Positions 1-6,309 of a DNA stretch of 6,576 nt are shown here, piece after piece. The translations under genes were made by a program, and so were the position numbers. Under the pieces are notes generated by a model, which ran no database searches, had not been told where the DNA came from, and worked only from the letters and a program-made list of their open reading frames with translations. How positions within the stretch are numbered: the first letter of the stretch is position 1; each line of letters starts with the position of its first letter. Origin of the DNA: an uncultured Parvularculaceae bacterium (GTDB lineage Bacteria > Pseudomonadota > Alphaproteobacteria > Caulobacterales > Parvularculaceae); NCBI GenBank assembly GCA_947259815.1, contig CAMYNO010000107.1, positions 1-6,576 of the forward strand, written 5' to 3'.

Positions 1-121
1 CGATCTGCGGGAAGAGCTGGACGGGCAATTGCGAAATCGAAAGGAACCCAAGCAGCGTGATGACCGCGAGAATAACGCCCGCCGCCGCCGGATTTTTCAG
101 GCAGAGTCTTGTCAGGCCCAT
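1..121 (-). CDS. RND-family efflux permease, N-terminal fragment (cut by window start)
   Basis: Forty codons are visible, starting at the ATG at 121-119 and running off the left edge. The translation has a short basic cytoplasmic start, one hydrophobic helix at about residues 12-29, and then the pattern LPVQLFPQI at 32-40. That is the typical beginning of AcrB-like inner-membrane RND transporters, where TM1 is followed by LPxxxFPxI and the first periplasmic porter domain. Such proteins are about 1000 residues long and export drugs, lipids or metals by proton antiport, with a periplasmic adaptor and an outer-membrane channel. The start is supported by a GGAGAG Shine-Dalgarno (bases 129-134 read on the minus strand) 7 nt upstream. 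The gene follows the M56/M23 gene in the same direction after a gap of about 156 bp, so it may be read from its own promoter. Subfamily and substrate cannot be told from 40 residues. Confidence 0.82.
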   Translation of the reverse strand, partial: MGLTRLCLKNPAAAGVILAVITLLGFLSISQLPVQLFPQI

Positions 122-277
122 CGCGCCGCTCTCCAAGCTGGAATGTAAACTGATAAGTCCGTTATGCGCGTTTCCGCCGGCTATGCATCCGCTAATCGAC
201 AAAGCGCGCGGATGTTGCGGCGAACCGGGATCGTCCGGGCGCTTGGCTCAGGCTACTTTAGAGGCTGTTAATATTTG

Positions 278-2665
278 TTAGCGTCTTCGCTGCGCTTCCA
301 GCTGAGTGCGCATCGCTTCGAGTACTGCGCGCGTTGCTTCCAGCTCGGCCCGCGTGCGCTCCAGCTCGTTGCGTTGCTCAGCGAGTTCCGCTTCAGCGGT
401 ATGCAGATCTTTTTCGCGGCTGAAAAGAGACCTCTCCGTTTCGTCTGCATTGTCGAGCAAATCGCGCTCCATATCCTGGAATTCGCGTTCGCGATCCTGG
501 ATGCTGCGCTCTGCATCCCGCATGGATCGCTCGCGCTCAAGCAGCGCACGCTCGACTTCGCGTTCGACCTGGCGCTGGGCGCGCTCAATCTGGCGGTGGG
601 CGTTTTCTTTTGCCCGTTCCGCTGCGCGTAGAGCTTTCTCTCTCGCCTGTTCCGCTTTTTTGCGCGCCTTTTCAATTTGGCGACGCTGCCCCTCGCTCAA
701 CTCGCTTTCATCGATAACGAAAGCATAGCCCGGCAGGCTCTCGATGAGGCCTTCCCAGTCTTCTTCGTTAAGGCCGAGATCTTGTAGCGCCACAACAATT
801 TCTTCCGCCCCCTCGATCGCTCTCACGTCAAGGTCGCTGAAATTAATCCCGAACTCAGAAAAGTCTTGAAACGGATCAAAATCCTCGAAAGCCTGAAAGT
901 TCTCATCGAAATGCTCGGCCCATTCGCCAAACTGCCCAGCCAGGCGGTGTTCCAGCCTCTCGCCAAGGGTTTGAATATCCGCTGGCGGCGCGGGTGCGGG
1001 CGCCGGTGTCGTTGTGGGGGTCGGGGCGGGTATTGGTTCCGGCGCCGGGGCAATCCTTGTTTCGGTATTCGGCGCGACCGGCGGTGTCAGCGCGGGCGAG
1101 GGGATGACGCGATCAGTCTCGGTCGCCAGCGGCGCTGTCGGCGCGATAATTTCAGGCGCAATGGGTGAAAGCATTGCTTTGCGCGTCGTATGCGGGATTG
1201 GCGCAGCGGGCGCGTCCGGGCCAATGACCGGCGCCGGGTCGATGTTATCGCCGTCCAGCAGCACTTCGAAATGAAGATGCGGGCCTGTCGCGCGACCGGT
1301 GGCGCCAACGGAGCCGATCAGATCGCCAGCGACAACGCTGTCGCCCTTGTGGACGATATAACTGTCCAACTGGGCATAGCGTGTAACAAGACCATGACCG
1401 TGATCGATGACGACGACATTGCCCCATGCGTCGCTGTCATTATAGCGCGTTGTTGCGGCGACGATCTTGCCGGCGCCGGCGGCCTTGACCGGCGTACCGG
1501 TCGGGGCGGCGATATCGATACCGCTGTGAAATTTCACGGTCTTGTCGATGGGATGGGCGCGCTCGCCGAACTCGGACGTGACCCGTCCGTCTACCGGTAC
1601 GACCGTCAGCGCCTCTTTCGCCGGCGACGGGGTCACGGCAAGGGCTGCCTGACCGAAGGCCAGCACGAGCGCCAGCATGCCGCTTGCGATCAATACGGCC
1701 TTTGCGCCGAGGCTGATCACCGGTTCAGCGCCGCGCCCGGATAAAATTGCGTCGAGGCGCTTGCGCCGTGACCGCTTGTCGAAGGGCGTGAACGAGGGGA
1801 CCAGTTCATATTGAGGCGCAGACAGGCCCGATGACAGCTTCAGGCTCTCGACAAAACAGCGCGCATAGGACTGGCGGCTGACGCCGCGCTTGATGACAAG
1901 CGCATCGGCGGCCTGTTCCGCTGCAAGCTGGGCGTGGGCGACGATCCGGCGCATGAACGGGTTGAACCAGAACAGCGCCTTGGCGAAGCCGCAAAAGGCA
2001 AACAGCCAAGTATCGCCGCGTTTGACGTGGGCCAGCTCATGAGCGCCCATCAAGATCGCATCCTTTGGCGTCGCGCGCTCCAGCAGGCTTGGCGGCATCA
2101 GCACCACCGGGCGATGAAACCCATGCACGCATACGGATGAAACCGCGTCGGTATAGGCATAGCGCACCGGCGCCCGGACGCCGATGGCGCGGCGCCATTG
2201 GTCAAGTTCCGCGAGGAGTTTTGCGTCCGTTACGGGCTCGCTGTATCGCACGCGGTAGGAAAACCCGATCAGGCGGATAACGCCGAGGGCGGCGAAGAGG
2301 ATGAATCCGTAAAAATAGAGATCGGCGGCGGCGTTCAACACCATTGCGACGCTGATGGCTGGCTCCGACGCAACTGTAATTATCTGCGCGGCAGGAATAT
2401 CGAAGGCGGTTGTCGGCGCCGCCGACATGGGCGGTAAAGGTGTTGTCGTACGCAGGGACCAGCCGAAAGCCGCCGCGATGGGTGCGGCAAGCACCGGCAG
2501 AACGGCAATGCTGAGTGCGGTGGGCCAGACGGTCGCTTCCGCCGCGCCGCCGGATCGGCGGTTGAGAAATGACGCGCCGACAAAAACGATTGGGGCCCAC
2601 GCGATTGATGCGGCGAGGCATAAATAGAACGCGTCAATAATGGCGGTAGAAGATACTGCACTCAT
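278..2665 (-). CDS. BlaR1-like M56 metallopeptidase fused to M23 domain and C-terminal coiled coil (M23/M56 family)
   Basis: Residues are numbered here from the GTG at 2668; the ATG at 2665 is then codon 2. I prefer the ATG because GGAGGA lies 6 nt before it but only 3 nt before the GTG. Predicted membrane helices lie at about 9-33, 46-70, 114-136 and 322-344. Between the third and fourth is an M56 zinc-peptidase domain with HELAH (H210, E211, H214) and the downstream E251-x3-D255. After the fourth helix, and so probably in the periplasm, is an M23 domain (about 357-475) with HSGID (H381, D385) and HLH (H464, H466). Then come a Pro/Ala/Thr-rich linker (about 505-563), an acidic Phe-rich stretch (587-610) and a charged coiled coil (about 655-796) ending in a leucine zipper. 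BlaR1/MecR1 proteins sense beta-lactams through a C-terminal penicillin-binding domain and then inactivate BlaI by proteolysis. Here that sensor is absent. I infer signalling from peptidoglycan, with the partner repressor encoded just upstream. The M56 signature is certain; the signal is not known. Confidence 0.9.
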   Translation of the reverse strand: MSAVSSTAIIDAFYLCLAASIAWAPIVFVGASFLNRRSGGAAEATVWPTALSIAVLPVLAAPIAAAFGWSLRTTTPLPPMSAAPTTAFDIPAAQIITVASEPAISVAMVLNAAADLYFYGFILFAALGVIRLIGFSYRVRYSEPVTDAKLLAELDQWRRAIGVRAPVRYAYTDAVSSVCVHGFHRPVVLMPPSLLERATPKDAILMGAHELAHVKRGDTWLFAFCGFAKALFWFNPFMRRIVAHAQLAAEQAADALVIKRGVSRQSYARCFVESLKLSSGLSAPQYELVPSFTPFDKRSRRKRLDAILSGRGAEPVISLGAKAVLIASGMLALVLAFGQAALAVTPSPAKEALTVVPVDGRVTSEFGERAHPIDKTVKFHSGIDIAAPTGTPVKAAGAGKIVAATTRYNDSDAWGNVVVIDHGHGLVTRYAQLDSYIVHKGDSVVAGDLIGSVGATGRATGPHLHFEVLLDGDNIDPAPVIGPDAPAAPIPHTTRKAMLSPIAPEIIAPTAPLATETDRVIPSPALTPPVAPNTETRIAPAPEPIPAPTPTTTPAPAPAPPADIQTLGERLEHRLAGQFGEWAEHFDENFQAFEDFDPFQDFSEFGINFSDLDVRAIEGAEEIVVALQDLGLNEEDWEGLIESLPGYAFVIDESELSEGQRRQIEKARKKAEQAREKALRAAERAKENAHRQIERAQRQVEREVERALLERERSMRDAERSIQDREREFQDMERDLLDNADETERSLFSREKDLHTAEAELAEQRNELERTRAELEATRAVLEAMRTQLEAQRRR

Positions 2666-3048
2666 CACCGGTCCTCCGCCTTGCGCAACATGGCTTCGAG
2701 TTCGTCAAGCTCATCTTCGGAAAGCAATTTTGAGTCGGAAAAGAACGCAGCCGCCGGCGCCGTATCCAGTTCCAGCACGCGCGAGGAAAAGTCCGCGATC
2801 ATGCGCCCGAGGACGGAGACCTTGGTGACTTCAGCGGTGTAATAGTTCACGCCCTGCGTCGCGCGCTTGGAGATCAGGCCTTTTTCACTCATCCGCTCAA
2901 GGACGGTTCTGACCGTCGAATAGGACCAGCCGAAGTCGTCCGCGATGGCGTTGTGGATGGCGCGCGCCGACAAATCATCGTCGCGCCACAACAGTTTGAG
3001 GATCGCCAGTTCAGGTTTGGTTGGATTGTCGAAAGATTTGCCGCTCAT
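2665..3048 (-). CDS. blaI: BlaI/MecI/CopY-family transcriptional repressor
   Basis: At 127 residues this has the normal length for the family. Residues about 9-70 form the winged helix: an N-terminal PTKPELAILKLLW motif (typical PTxxELxILxxLW), a recognition helix around WSYSTVRTVLERM, then KGLISKR leading into the wing. Residues about 75-127 fit the dimerisation part, ending in the usual LSEDELDELEAML pattern. Family members bind palindromic operators as dimers and are released when the partner M56 protease triggers their cleavage. The stop codon overlaps the ATG of the M56/M23 gene by one base (TGATG), so the two are translationally coupled and surely act together. Its promoter carries two matching palindromes (3086-3103, 3114-3131), pointing to autorepression. 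The Shine-Dalgarno before the ATG is weak (CGGGAT). Calling it blaI names the family; the regulated targets need not be beta-lactamases, and none is visible here. Confidence 0.93.
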   Translation of the reverse strand: MSGKSFDNPTKPELAILKLLWRDDDLSARAIHNAIADDFGWSYSTVRTVLERMSEKGLISKRATQGVNYYTAEVTKVSVLGRMIADFSSRVLELDTAPAAAFFSDSKLLSEDELDELEAMLRKAEDR

Positions 3049-3085
3049 TTATCCCGCAGCGCACACCGACGTGCGTCGCCGCCCC

Positions 3086-3103
3086 TTGTTACATTTGTCG
3101 CAA
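3086..3103. promoter_or_regulatory. BlaI operator 2 (imperfect palindrome over the transcription start)
   Basis: TTGTTACATTTGTCGCAA is an imperfect inverted repeat of the form TTGnnACAnnTGTnnCAA. Its right half, TGTCGCAA, is identical to that of operator 1. The centres of the two sites are 28 bp apart, a bit under three helical turns. The site abuts the -10 box and covers the likely start of transcription. The matching sequence and spacing suggest that two BlaI dimers bind side by side. Confidence 0.65.
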
Positions 3104-3131
3104 AGATACTGGAATGCGACACTTGTCGCAA
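3103..3131 (-). promoter_or_regulatory. Sigma-70-type promoter of the blaI-M56/M23 operon
   Basis: Read on the minus strand, TTGCGA (3131-3126) is separated by exactly 17 bp from TATCTT (3108-3103). Each hexamer matches 4 of 6 consensus bases. Transcription would start near 3096, giving a leader of just under 50 nt before the blaI ATG at 3048. The -35 box lies within the upstream palindrome, and the start site lies within the downstream one, which strengthens the call. No other credible pair was seen between 3049 and 3229. Confidence 0.6.
3114..3131. promoter_or_regulatory. BlaI operator 1 (perfect palindrome over the -35 box)
   Basis: TGCGACA-CT-TGTCGCA (3115-3130) is a perfect 7-bp inverted repeat with a 2-bp centre. 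The flanking bases A3114 and A3131 extend the site to 18 bp but do not pair with each other. Its ACA/TGT core is that of known BlaI/MecI operators. It overlaps the -35 hexamer of the blaI promoter, so a bound dimer would block RNA polymerase. Confidence 0.72.
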
Positions 3132-3229
3132 CAATTTTGGCGCGGGGAACCGGAATTTTGCGACGAACCGTTAGCGATGGGCGGCGAAAAGCAACCGGTG
3201 ACTTTGGATTTCTGCGGCGACCTTATGCG

Positions 3230-3982
3230 TCAGTCGCCCAGCAGACATTCCAGCGTTGTCTTCAGGCGCGCAAGGTCATCGGGTTCCGAAAGGCGATGGT
3301 CGCCGGATTTCGTGAGGATGATTTCGACATCGTCGCTGGCGATCTGCCCAGCGAACTCTATCGCATGGCGCCATGGCACGGCGTCGTCACACATTCCCTG
3401 TAAAATGCGCACGGGAACGTTGATCGGAACCGCGCCGGTCATCACCAGATTTTTCCGCCCGTCTTCGATCAGCTTGCGGGTAACGACGTCAGGTTCCTCG
3501 GAATAGTCGGATGGCAGTTCAATTCGCCCGTCCTGCATCAACGCCGCGCGCTGCTCGTCAGTGAATGAAGGCCACATCAATTTTTCGGAAAAGTCCGGCG
3601 CTGGCGCGATGAAAATCACTGCGGCGACCCGGTCCGGGCGCGCTTTTGCCAGCAGCGTCGCGATCCACGCGCCCATGGAAGAGCCGACAAGGATTTGCGG
3701 CCCCTCGGTCAGCGTGTCGAATGCGGCAAGGGCGTCCACGAGCCAGTCGCCGATCGAGCCGTCTTCAAACGCGCCCTCCGATTCTCCGTGTCCCGAATAG
3801 TCAAAGCGCAGATAGGCGCGGCGGTGGTGTTTTGCCCATTCGTCAACAAACGTCGCTTTCGTACCGATCATGTCGGAGCGATAACCGCCGAGCCAGACAA
3901 CGCCCGGCGCCTCGCCCTCGCGGCGGCGATAGGCGATGCGGCCATTGGGCCCGTCTATATAGTCCGGTGCATTTTCACTCAT
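3230..3982 (-). CDS. ABHD10-like alpha/beta hydrolase (serine esterase/thioesterase)
   Basis: A 250-residue single-domain alpha/beta hydrolase. The nucleophile elbow is GSSMG with Ser102. The acid is Asp199 in the GMCDDAVPW segment (GxxDxxVP pattern), and the base is His229 in SGDHRLS. An LRFDYSGHGESEG segment (58-70) fits the strand and turn before the elbow. The RFDYSG, ILVGSSMG, DDAVPW and DHR segments closely resemble human ABHD10, a mitochondrial thioesterase (deacylating S-palmitoylated proteins) that also acts as an acyl-glucuronide esterase. The 97- and 30-residue gaps between the catalytic residues match what I recall for ABHD10. There is no signal peptide, so the protein is probably cytoplasmic. 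The physiological substrate is unknown. It lies upstream of blaI in the same direction, but a 181-bp gap holding the blaI promoter separates them. It is divergent from the GT4 gene. The ATG has no strong Shine-Dalgarno. Confidence 0.88.
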   Translation of the reverse strand: MSENAPDYIDGPNGRIAYRRREGEAPGVVWLGGYRSDMIGTKATFVDEWAKHHRRAYLRFDYSGHGESEGAFEDGSIGDWLVDALAAFDTLTEGPQILVGSSMGAWIATLLAKARPDRVAAVIFIAPAPDFSEKLMWPSFTDEQRAALMQDGRIELPSDYSEEPDVVTRKLIEDGRKNLVMTGAVPINVPVRILQGMCDDAVPWRHAIEFAGQIASDDVEIILTKSGDHRLSEPDDLARLKTTLECLLGD

Positions 3983-4059
3983 TGCGCCGGTTTATCATGA
4001 TCGCGGGCGGGCGCCAGAAAATATGGTTAAAAAGAATTTACCCGGTTTTGGTATTTTCG

Positions 4060-4072
4060 CCGCGCAGCGCGG
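4060..4072 (+). promoter_or_regulatory. Small GC hairpin in the leader of the GT4 gene
   Basis: CCGCGC-A-GCGCGG is a perfect inverted repeat around one base, so a 4-5 bp stem is realistic in RNA. It ends 12 nt before the GTG start of the glycosyltransferase gene and directly abuts the weak AAAGAGA ribosome-binding region. It could modulate translation, or it may be chance in GC-rich DNA. Confidence 0.25.
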
Positions 4073-4084
4073 TAAAGAGAAAAT

Positions 4085-5254
4085 GTGACGGATTTCGCCC
4101 ACACCATCCTGCAAGTGGTGCCGCGCCTTGGCTCAGGCGGGGCGGAACGCACCACGCTGGAAATCGCCTCCGCAATCGTTGAGGCGGGGGGAACGGCGCT
4201 GGTCGCGACCCATGGGGGCCGGCTTGAAAACGACATCGAGCGCGCCGGCGGCGTGGTTATTCATGCGCCGGTCCATCGCAAAGACCCGATGTCCATCGTC
4301 GCCAACGCCGGATTGCTCGCCCGGATTATCAAAGAGCACGGGGTTGATCTGGTTCACGCGCGGTCCCGCGCGCCCGCCTGGAGCGCGGCGATGGCCGCGC
4401 AGCGCACCGGGATTGCACTGGTGACGACTTTCCACGGCGCCCATGCCGCCGACAATCCGGTAAAGCGCTGGTATAATTCATCGCTCGTCAAAGGCGATGC
4501 GGTGATCGCCAATTCCCGGTTTACGGGCGAGCGCATCCGGCAAGACTATTCCATTGCGCCCGACCGGCTGAAAGTTATCCCCAGAGGGGCGGATCTGGCC
4601 GTATTTAACCATGCCGCCGTGAGTGAGGCGCGCATCAGGCAACTCAGCGAAGAGTGGGATAGCGGCGCGCCCGACGGCTGTATCCGCTTCCTGTTTCCGG
4701 CGCGGCTGACCCCCTGGAAGGGACAGATGCTCGCCATCGACGCCGCCGCGCATTTAAAATCCGAAGTCAATGCTGGAAAAACGCCGCCATTCCGGCTAGT
4801 TTTATGCGGGGGCGCGCAGGGCGAAGAGAAATTTCAATCCGCTTTGCGTGCGCAAATCGAAAAGCGTGGGGTGCGCGACATGGTTCAACTCGTCGGCGAA
4901 TGCGCCGACATGCCGGCGGCGATTGCCTGGTCGGACGCAGTCATTGCGCCGTCCTTGCGGGCGGAGCCTTTTGGACGCGTTGCGGTTGAAGCCGGCGCCA
5001 TGGGCAAGCCGGTAATCGCTGCGAACCATGGCGGTTTTGCCGAAACGGTAATCGACGAAGAAACGGGCCTCCTGTTCGAACCGGGTTCGACAAAGGCGCT
5101 GGCGGCGGCGATGTCGCGTCTTGCGGGCGATCGCGCAGAGCGCGTGCGGCTTGGCGATGCGGCGGCGGCGCGGGTGCGTGCGGTCTATTCGAAAGACGCT
5201 ATGTGCGATGCGACGCTGAATGTGTATAATGAGATTTTGGGGCGCGGGGCGTAA
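4085..5254 (+). CDS. Glycosyltransferase family 4 protein (GT-B fold)
   Basis: A 389-residue protein with the full GT4 layout. The N-terminal acceptor-side Rossmann domain opens with VVPRLGSGGAER (11-22), the glycine-rich loop typical of WaaG/PimA-like enzymes, and carries FHG at 116-118. The C-terminal nucleotide-sugar domain (from about 200) has PARLTPWKG with R207 and K212, and the E-x7-E motif E294-E302 in AEPFGRVAVEA. These are the donor-phosphate and catalytic positions of retaining GT4 enzymes, so it should be active. There is no membrane segment; such enzymes act at the cytoplasmic face of the inner membrane on lipid-linked acceptors. Donor and acceptor are not predictable, but lipopolysaccharide core or surface polysaccharide is likely given the GT9-like neighbour 8 bp downstream. 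The start is a GTG; the ATG two bases earlier is out of frame and runs straight into TGA. The ribosome-binding site is weak (AAAGAGA). Confidence 0.9.
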   Translation: MTDFAHTILQVVPRLGSGGAERTTLEIASAIVEAGGTALVATHGGRLENDIERAGGVVIHAPVHRKDPMSIVANAGLLARIIKEHGVDLVHARSRAPAWSAAMAAQRTGIALVTTFHGAHAADNPVKRWYNSSLVKGDAVIANSRFTGERIRQDYSIAPDRLKVIPRGADLAVFNHAAVSEARIRQLSEEWDSGAPDGCIRFLFPARLTPWKGQMLAIDAAAHLKSEVNAGKTPPFRLVLCGGAQGEEKFQSALRAQIEKRGVRDMVQLVGECADMPAAIAWSDAVIAPSLRAEPFGRVAVEAGAMGKPVIAANHGGFAETVIDEETGLLFEPGSTKALAAAMSRLAGDRAERVRLGDAAAARVRAVYSKDAMCDATLNVYNEILGRGA

Positions 5255-5262
5255 TCGGGGTC

Positions 5263-6249
5263 ATGTTCGGGCGTAAAGAGTCAAATATCCTTGTTATCAA
5301 GACTGACAACCTCGTCGGGTTTGTTTCCGCCGAACCGGCGTTCGAAGCCATCCGTCAGGCGCATCCCGATGCGACCATCAGCTTACTGACGATACCGTCG
5401 CTGCAACGTGTCGCCCGCGCGGCGCCGTATTTCGATCAGGTTGCGTCCATTCCGAATTTCCGTGACAGCGAAGCGCGCAAGGAATTCGTGCGGCAACTGA
5501 AAAGCGCAAAATTCGTTCGTGTTTACGACCTCGCGGCGGATGACGCGGCTAGAAAACTTCACGCGGCCATGGGACCGTTTCGACCGAAATGGTTCAGCGC
5601 AGCGCCGGCGCCAAGGAAACGCAAAGGCCGCGCCGACCGCGCGACCGCGACGCCAAACCTTGCGCGCATGATGTCGGACGCTGGCGTCGATGCCGGCGAT
5701 AGGCTGCCGAATTTCCACTGGGCGCTCGATGCGCGCAAGGATTCGGCGAATATGAAGCCATCGTGGTACGGAATATCGGGAACTTATGGTTTGCTGTTGC
5801 CGGGCCCCCATGCGGAAGGTCGCTGGACCGCCGCAGGTTTTGCCAGCCTTGCATCATTGATGGCGACGGCGGGGATCATGCCGGTATTGGCGGGCCCGAA
5901 AGAGCTGCATGGATTTGGCGATGAAATCGCCGACACGGCGCCGCAGCTTGTCGACCTTGCGGGTAAGACAGATCATCTGCAACTTGCCGCGCTCGCCCAT
6001 GAGGCGGCGTTCTTTGTTTCCGATCATGCCGAAGAAATGCATCTGGCCGTCAGCGTCGGATGCGAGGGTGTGCTGATCGCCTCGGGCGCGGCCGCCAACA
6101 CCGCAGCGCCCCATGGCCGTCATGTGGTGACATTGACCTCCGCTTCAGGCCCCGGTTCGGTCGACGCTGCCTTCGTGTGGCGTACGCTCTCCAATATGGG
6201 TTTAATCAGTGCGGGCGAGGCTCCCCGGCCTGCCGCCCAGGCCAGTTGA
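5263..6249 (+). CDS. Glycosyltransferase family 9-like (heptosyltransferase-fold) protein, degenerate motifs
   Basis: A 328-residue protein with the overall layout of ADP-heptose:LPS heptosyltransferases (WaaC/WaaF, GT-B fold). ILVIK at 9-13 begins the first strand, PAFEAIRQAHPDATISLLT (25-43) is a family hallmark, and LPGPHAEGRW (179-188) begins the donor domain. EMHLAVSVGC at 258-267 aligns with the family's GPMHLAxAxGxP. Three functional motifs deviate: the usual GD of LGD is VG (18-19), the KRW of the donor loop reads GRW with the lysine lost, and the D-S/T-G-P-MH motif reads DHAEEMH. It may have an altered donor, be weakly active, or have a structural role. It is intact, without frameshift, and follows the GT4 gene by 8 bp, so the two are very probably cotranscribed. 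The ATG has a modest GGGG ribosome-binding site. The fold assignment is firm; enzymatic activity is doubtful. Confidence 0.8.
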   Translation: MFGRKESNILVIKTDNLVGFVSAEPAFEAIRQAHPDATISLLTIPSLQRVARAAPYFDQVASIPNFRDSEARKEFVRQLKSAKFVRVYDLAADDAARKLHAAMGPFRPKWFSAAPAPRKRKGRADRATATPNLARMMSDAGVDAGDRLPNFHWALDARKDSANMKPSWYGISGTYGLLLPGPHAEGRWTAAGFASLASLMATAGIMPVLAGPKELHGFGDEIADTAPQLVDLAGKTDHLQLAALAHEAAFFVSDHAEEMHLAVSVGCEGVLIASGAAANTAAPHGRHVVTLTSASGPGSVDAAFVWRTLSNMGLISAGEAPRPAAQAS

Positions 6250-6259
6250 TGTTGGCCGC

Positions 6260-6268
6260 TGATATAAT
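6260..6268 (+). promoter_or_regulatory. Extended -10 promoter candidate for infC
   Basis: TGATATAAT contains a perfect TATAAT with the TGn extension, 11 bp after the GT9-like stop codon. No good -35 is present at 16-18 bp, which extended -10 promoters tolerate. Transcription would begin near 6275, leaving a leader of about 120 nt before infC. Confidence 0.42.
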
Positions 6269-6274
6269 GACCCG

Positions 6275-6302
6275 TTGATCCGTGACAGGAACTCCATATA
6301 TA
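6275..6302 (+). promoter_or_regulatory. Second promoter candidate for infC
   Basis: TTGATC (6275-6280) is followed after 16 bp by TATATA (6297-6302). Each hexamer matches 4 of 6 consensus bases, in the most AT-rich patch of the intergenic region. The register of the -10 is ambiguous (TATATA or TATAAG). It may act together with, or instead of, the upstream extended -10. Confidence 0.38.
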
Positions 6303-6309
6303 AGCCATT

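Noticed and set aside
138..160. Possible TetR-type operator in front of the RND gene (TAAACTGATAAGTCCGTTA)
   Set aside because: On pairing the arms only the outer TAA/TTA match, too little for an operator.
225..239. CCGGG-n5-CCGGG as a possible terminator hairpin after the M56/M23 gene
   Set aside because: The two copies are direct, not inverted, so they do not form a stem, and no T-run follows on the minus strand.
275..1744. Long open frames on the plus strand opposite the M56/M23 gene, including one of 184 codons at 1190-1744
   Set aside because: They are antisense to a gene with clear domain motifs, have low-complexity Arg/Ala/Gly-rich translations without recognisable motifs, and reflect GC-rich codon bias in the real frame.
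2665..3048. Reading the BlaI/M56 pair as a beta-lactam resistance operon
   Set aside because: No beta-lactamase or penicillin-binding sensor domain is present in the window; the outer domain is M23.
3132..3229. Terminator for the hydrolase gene upstream of blaI
   Set aside because: The repeated GAACCG motifs here are direct repeats, and I found no stem followed by a T-run on the minus strand.
2945..3506. Plus-strand open frames running across the blaI promoter region and the end of the hydrolase gene
   Set aside because: They overlap two well-supported minus-strand genes and the operators, and their translations show no family features.
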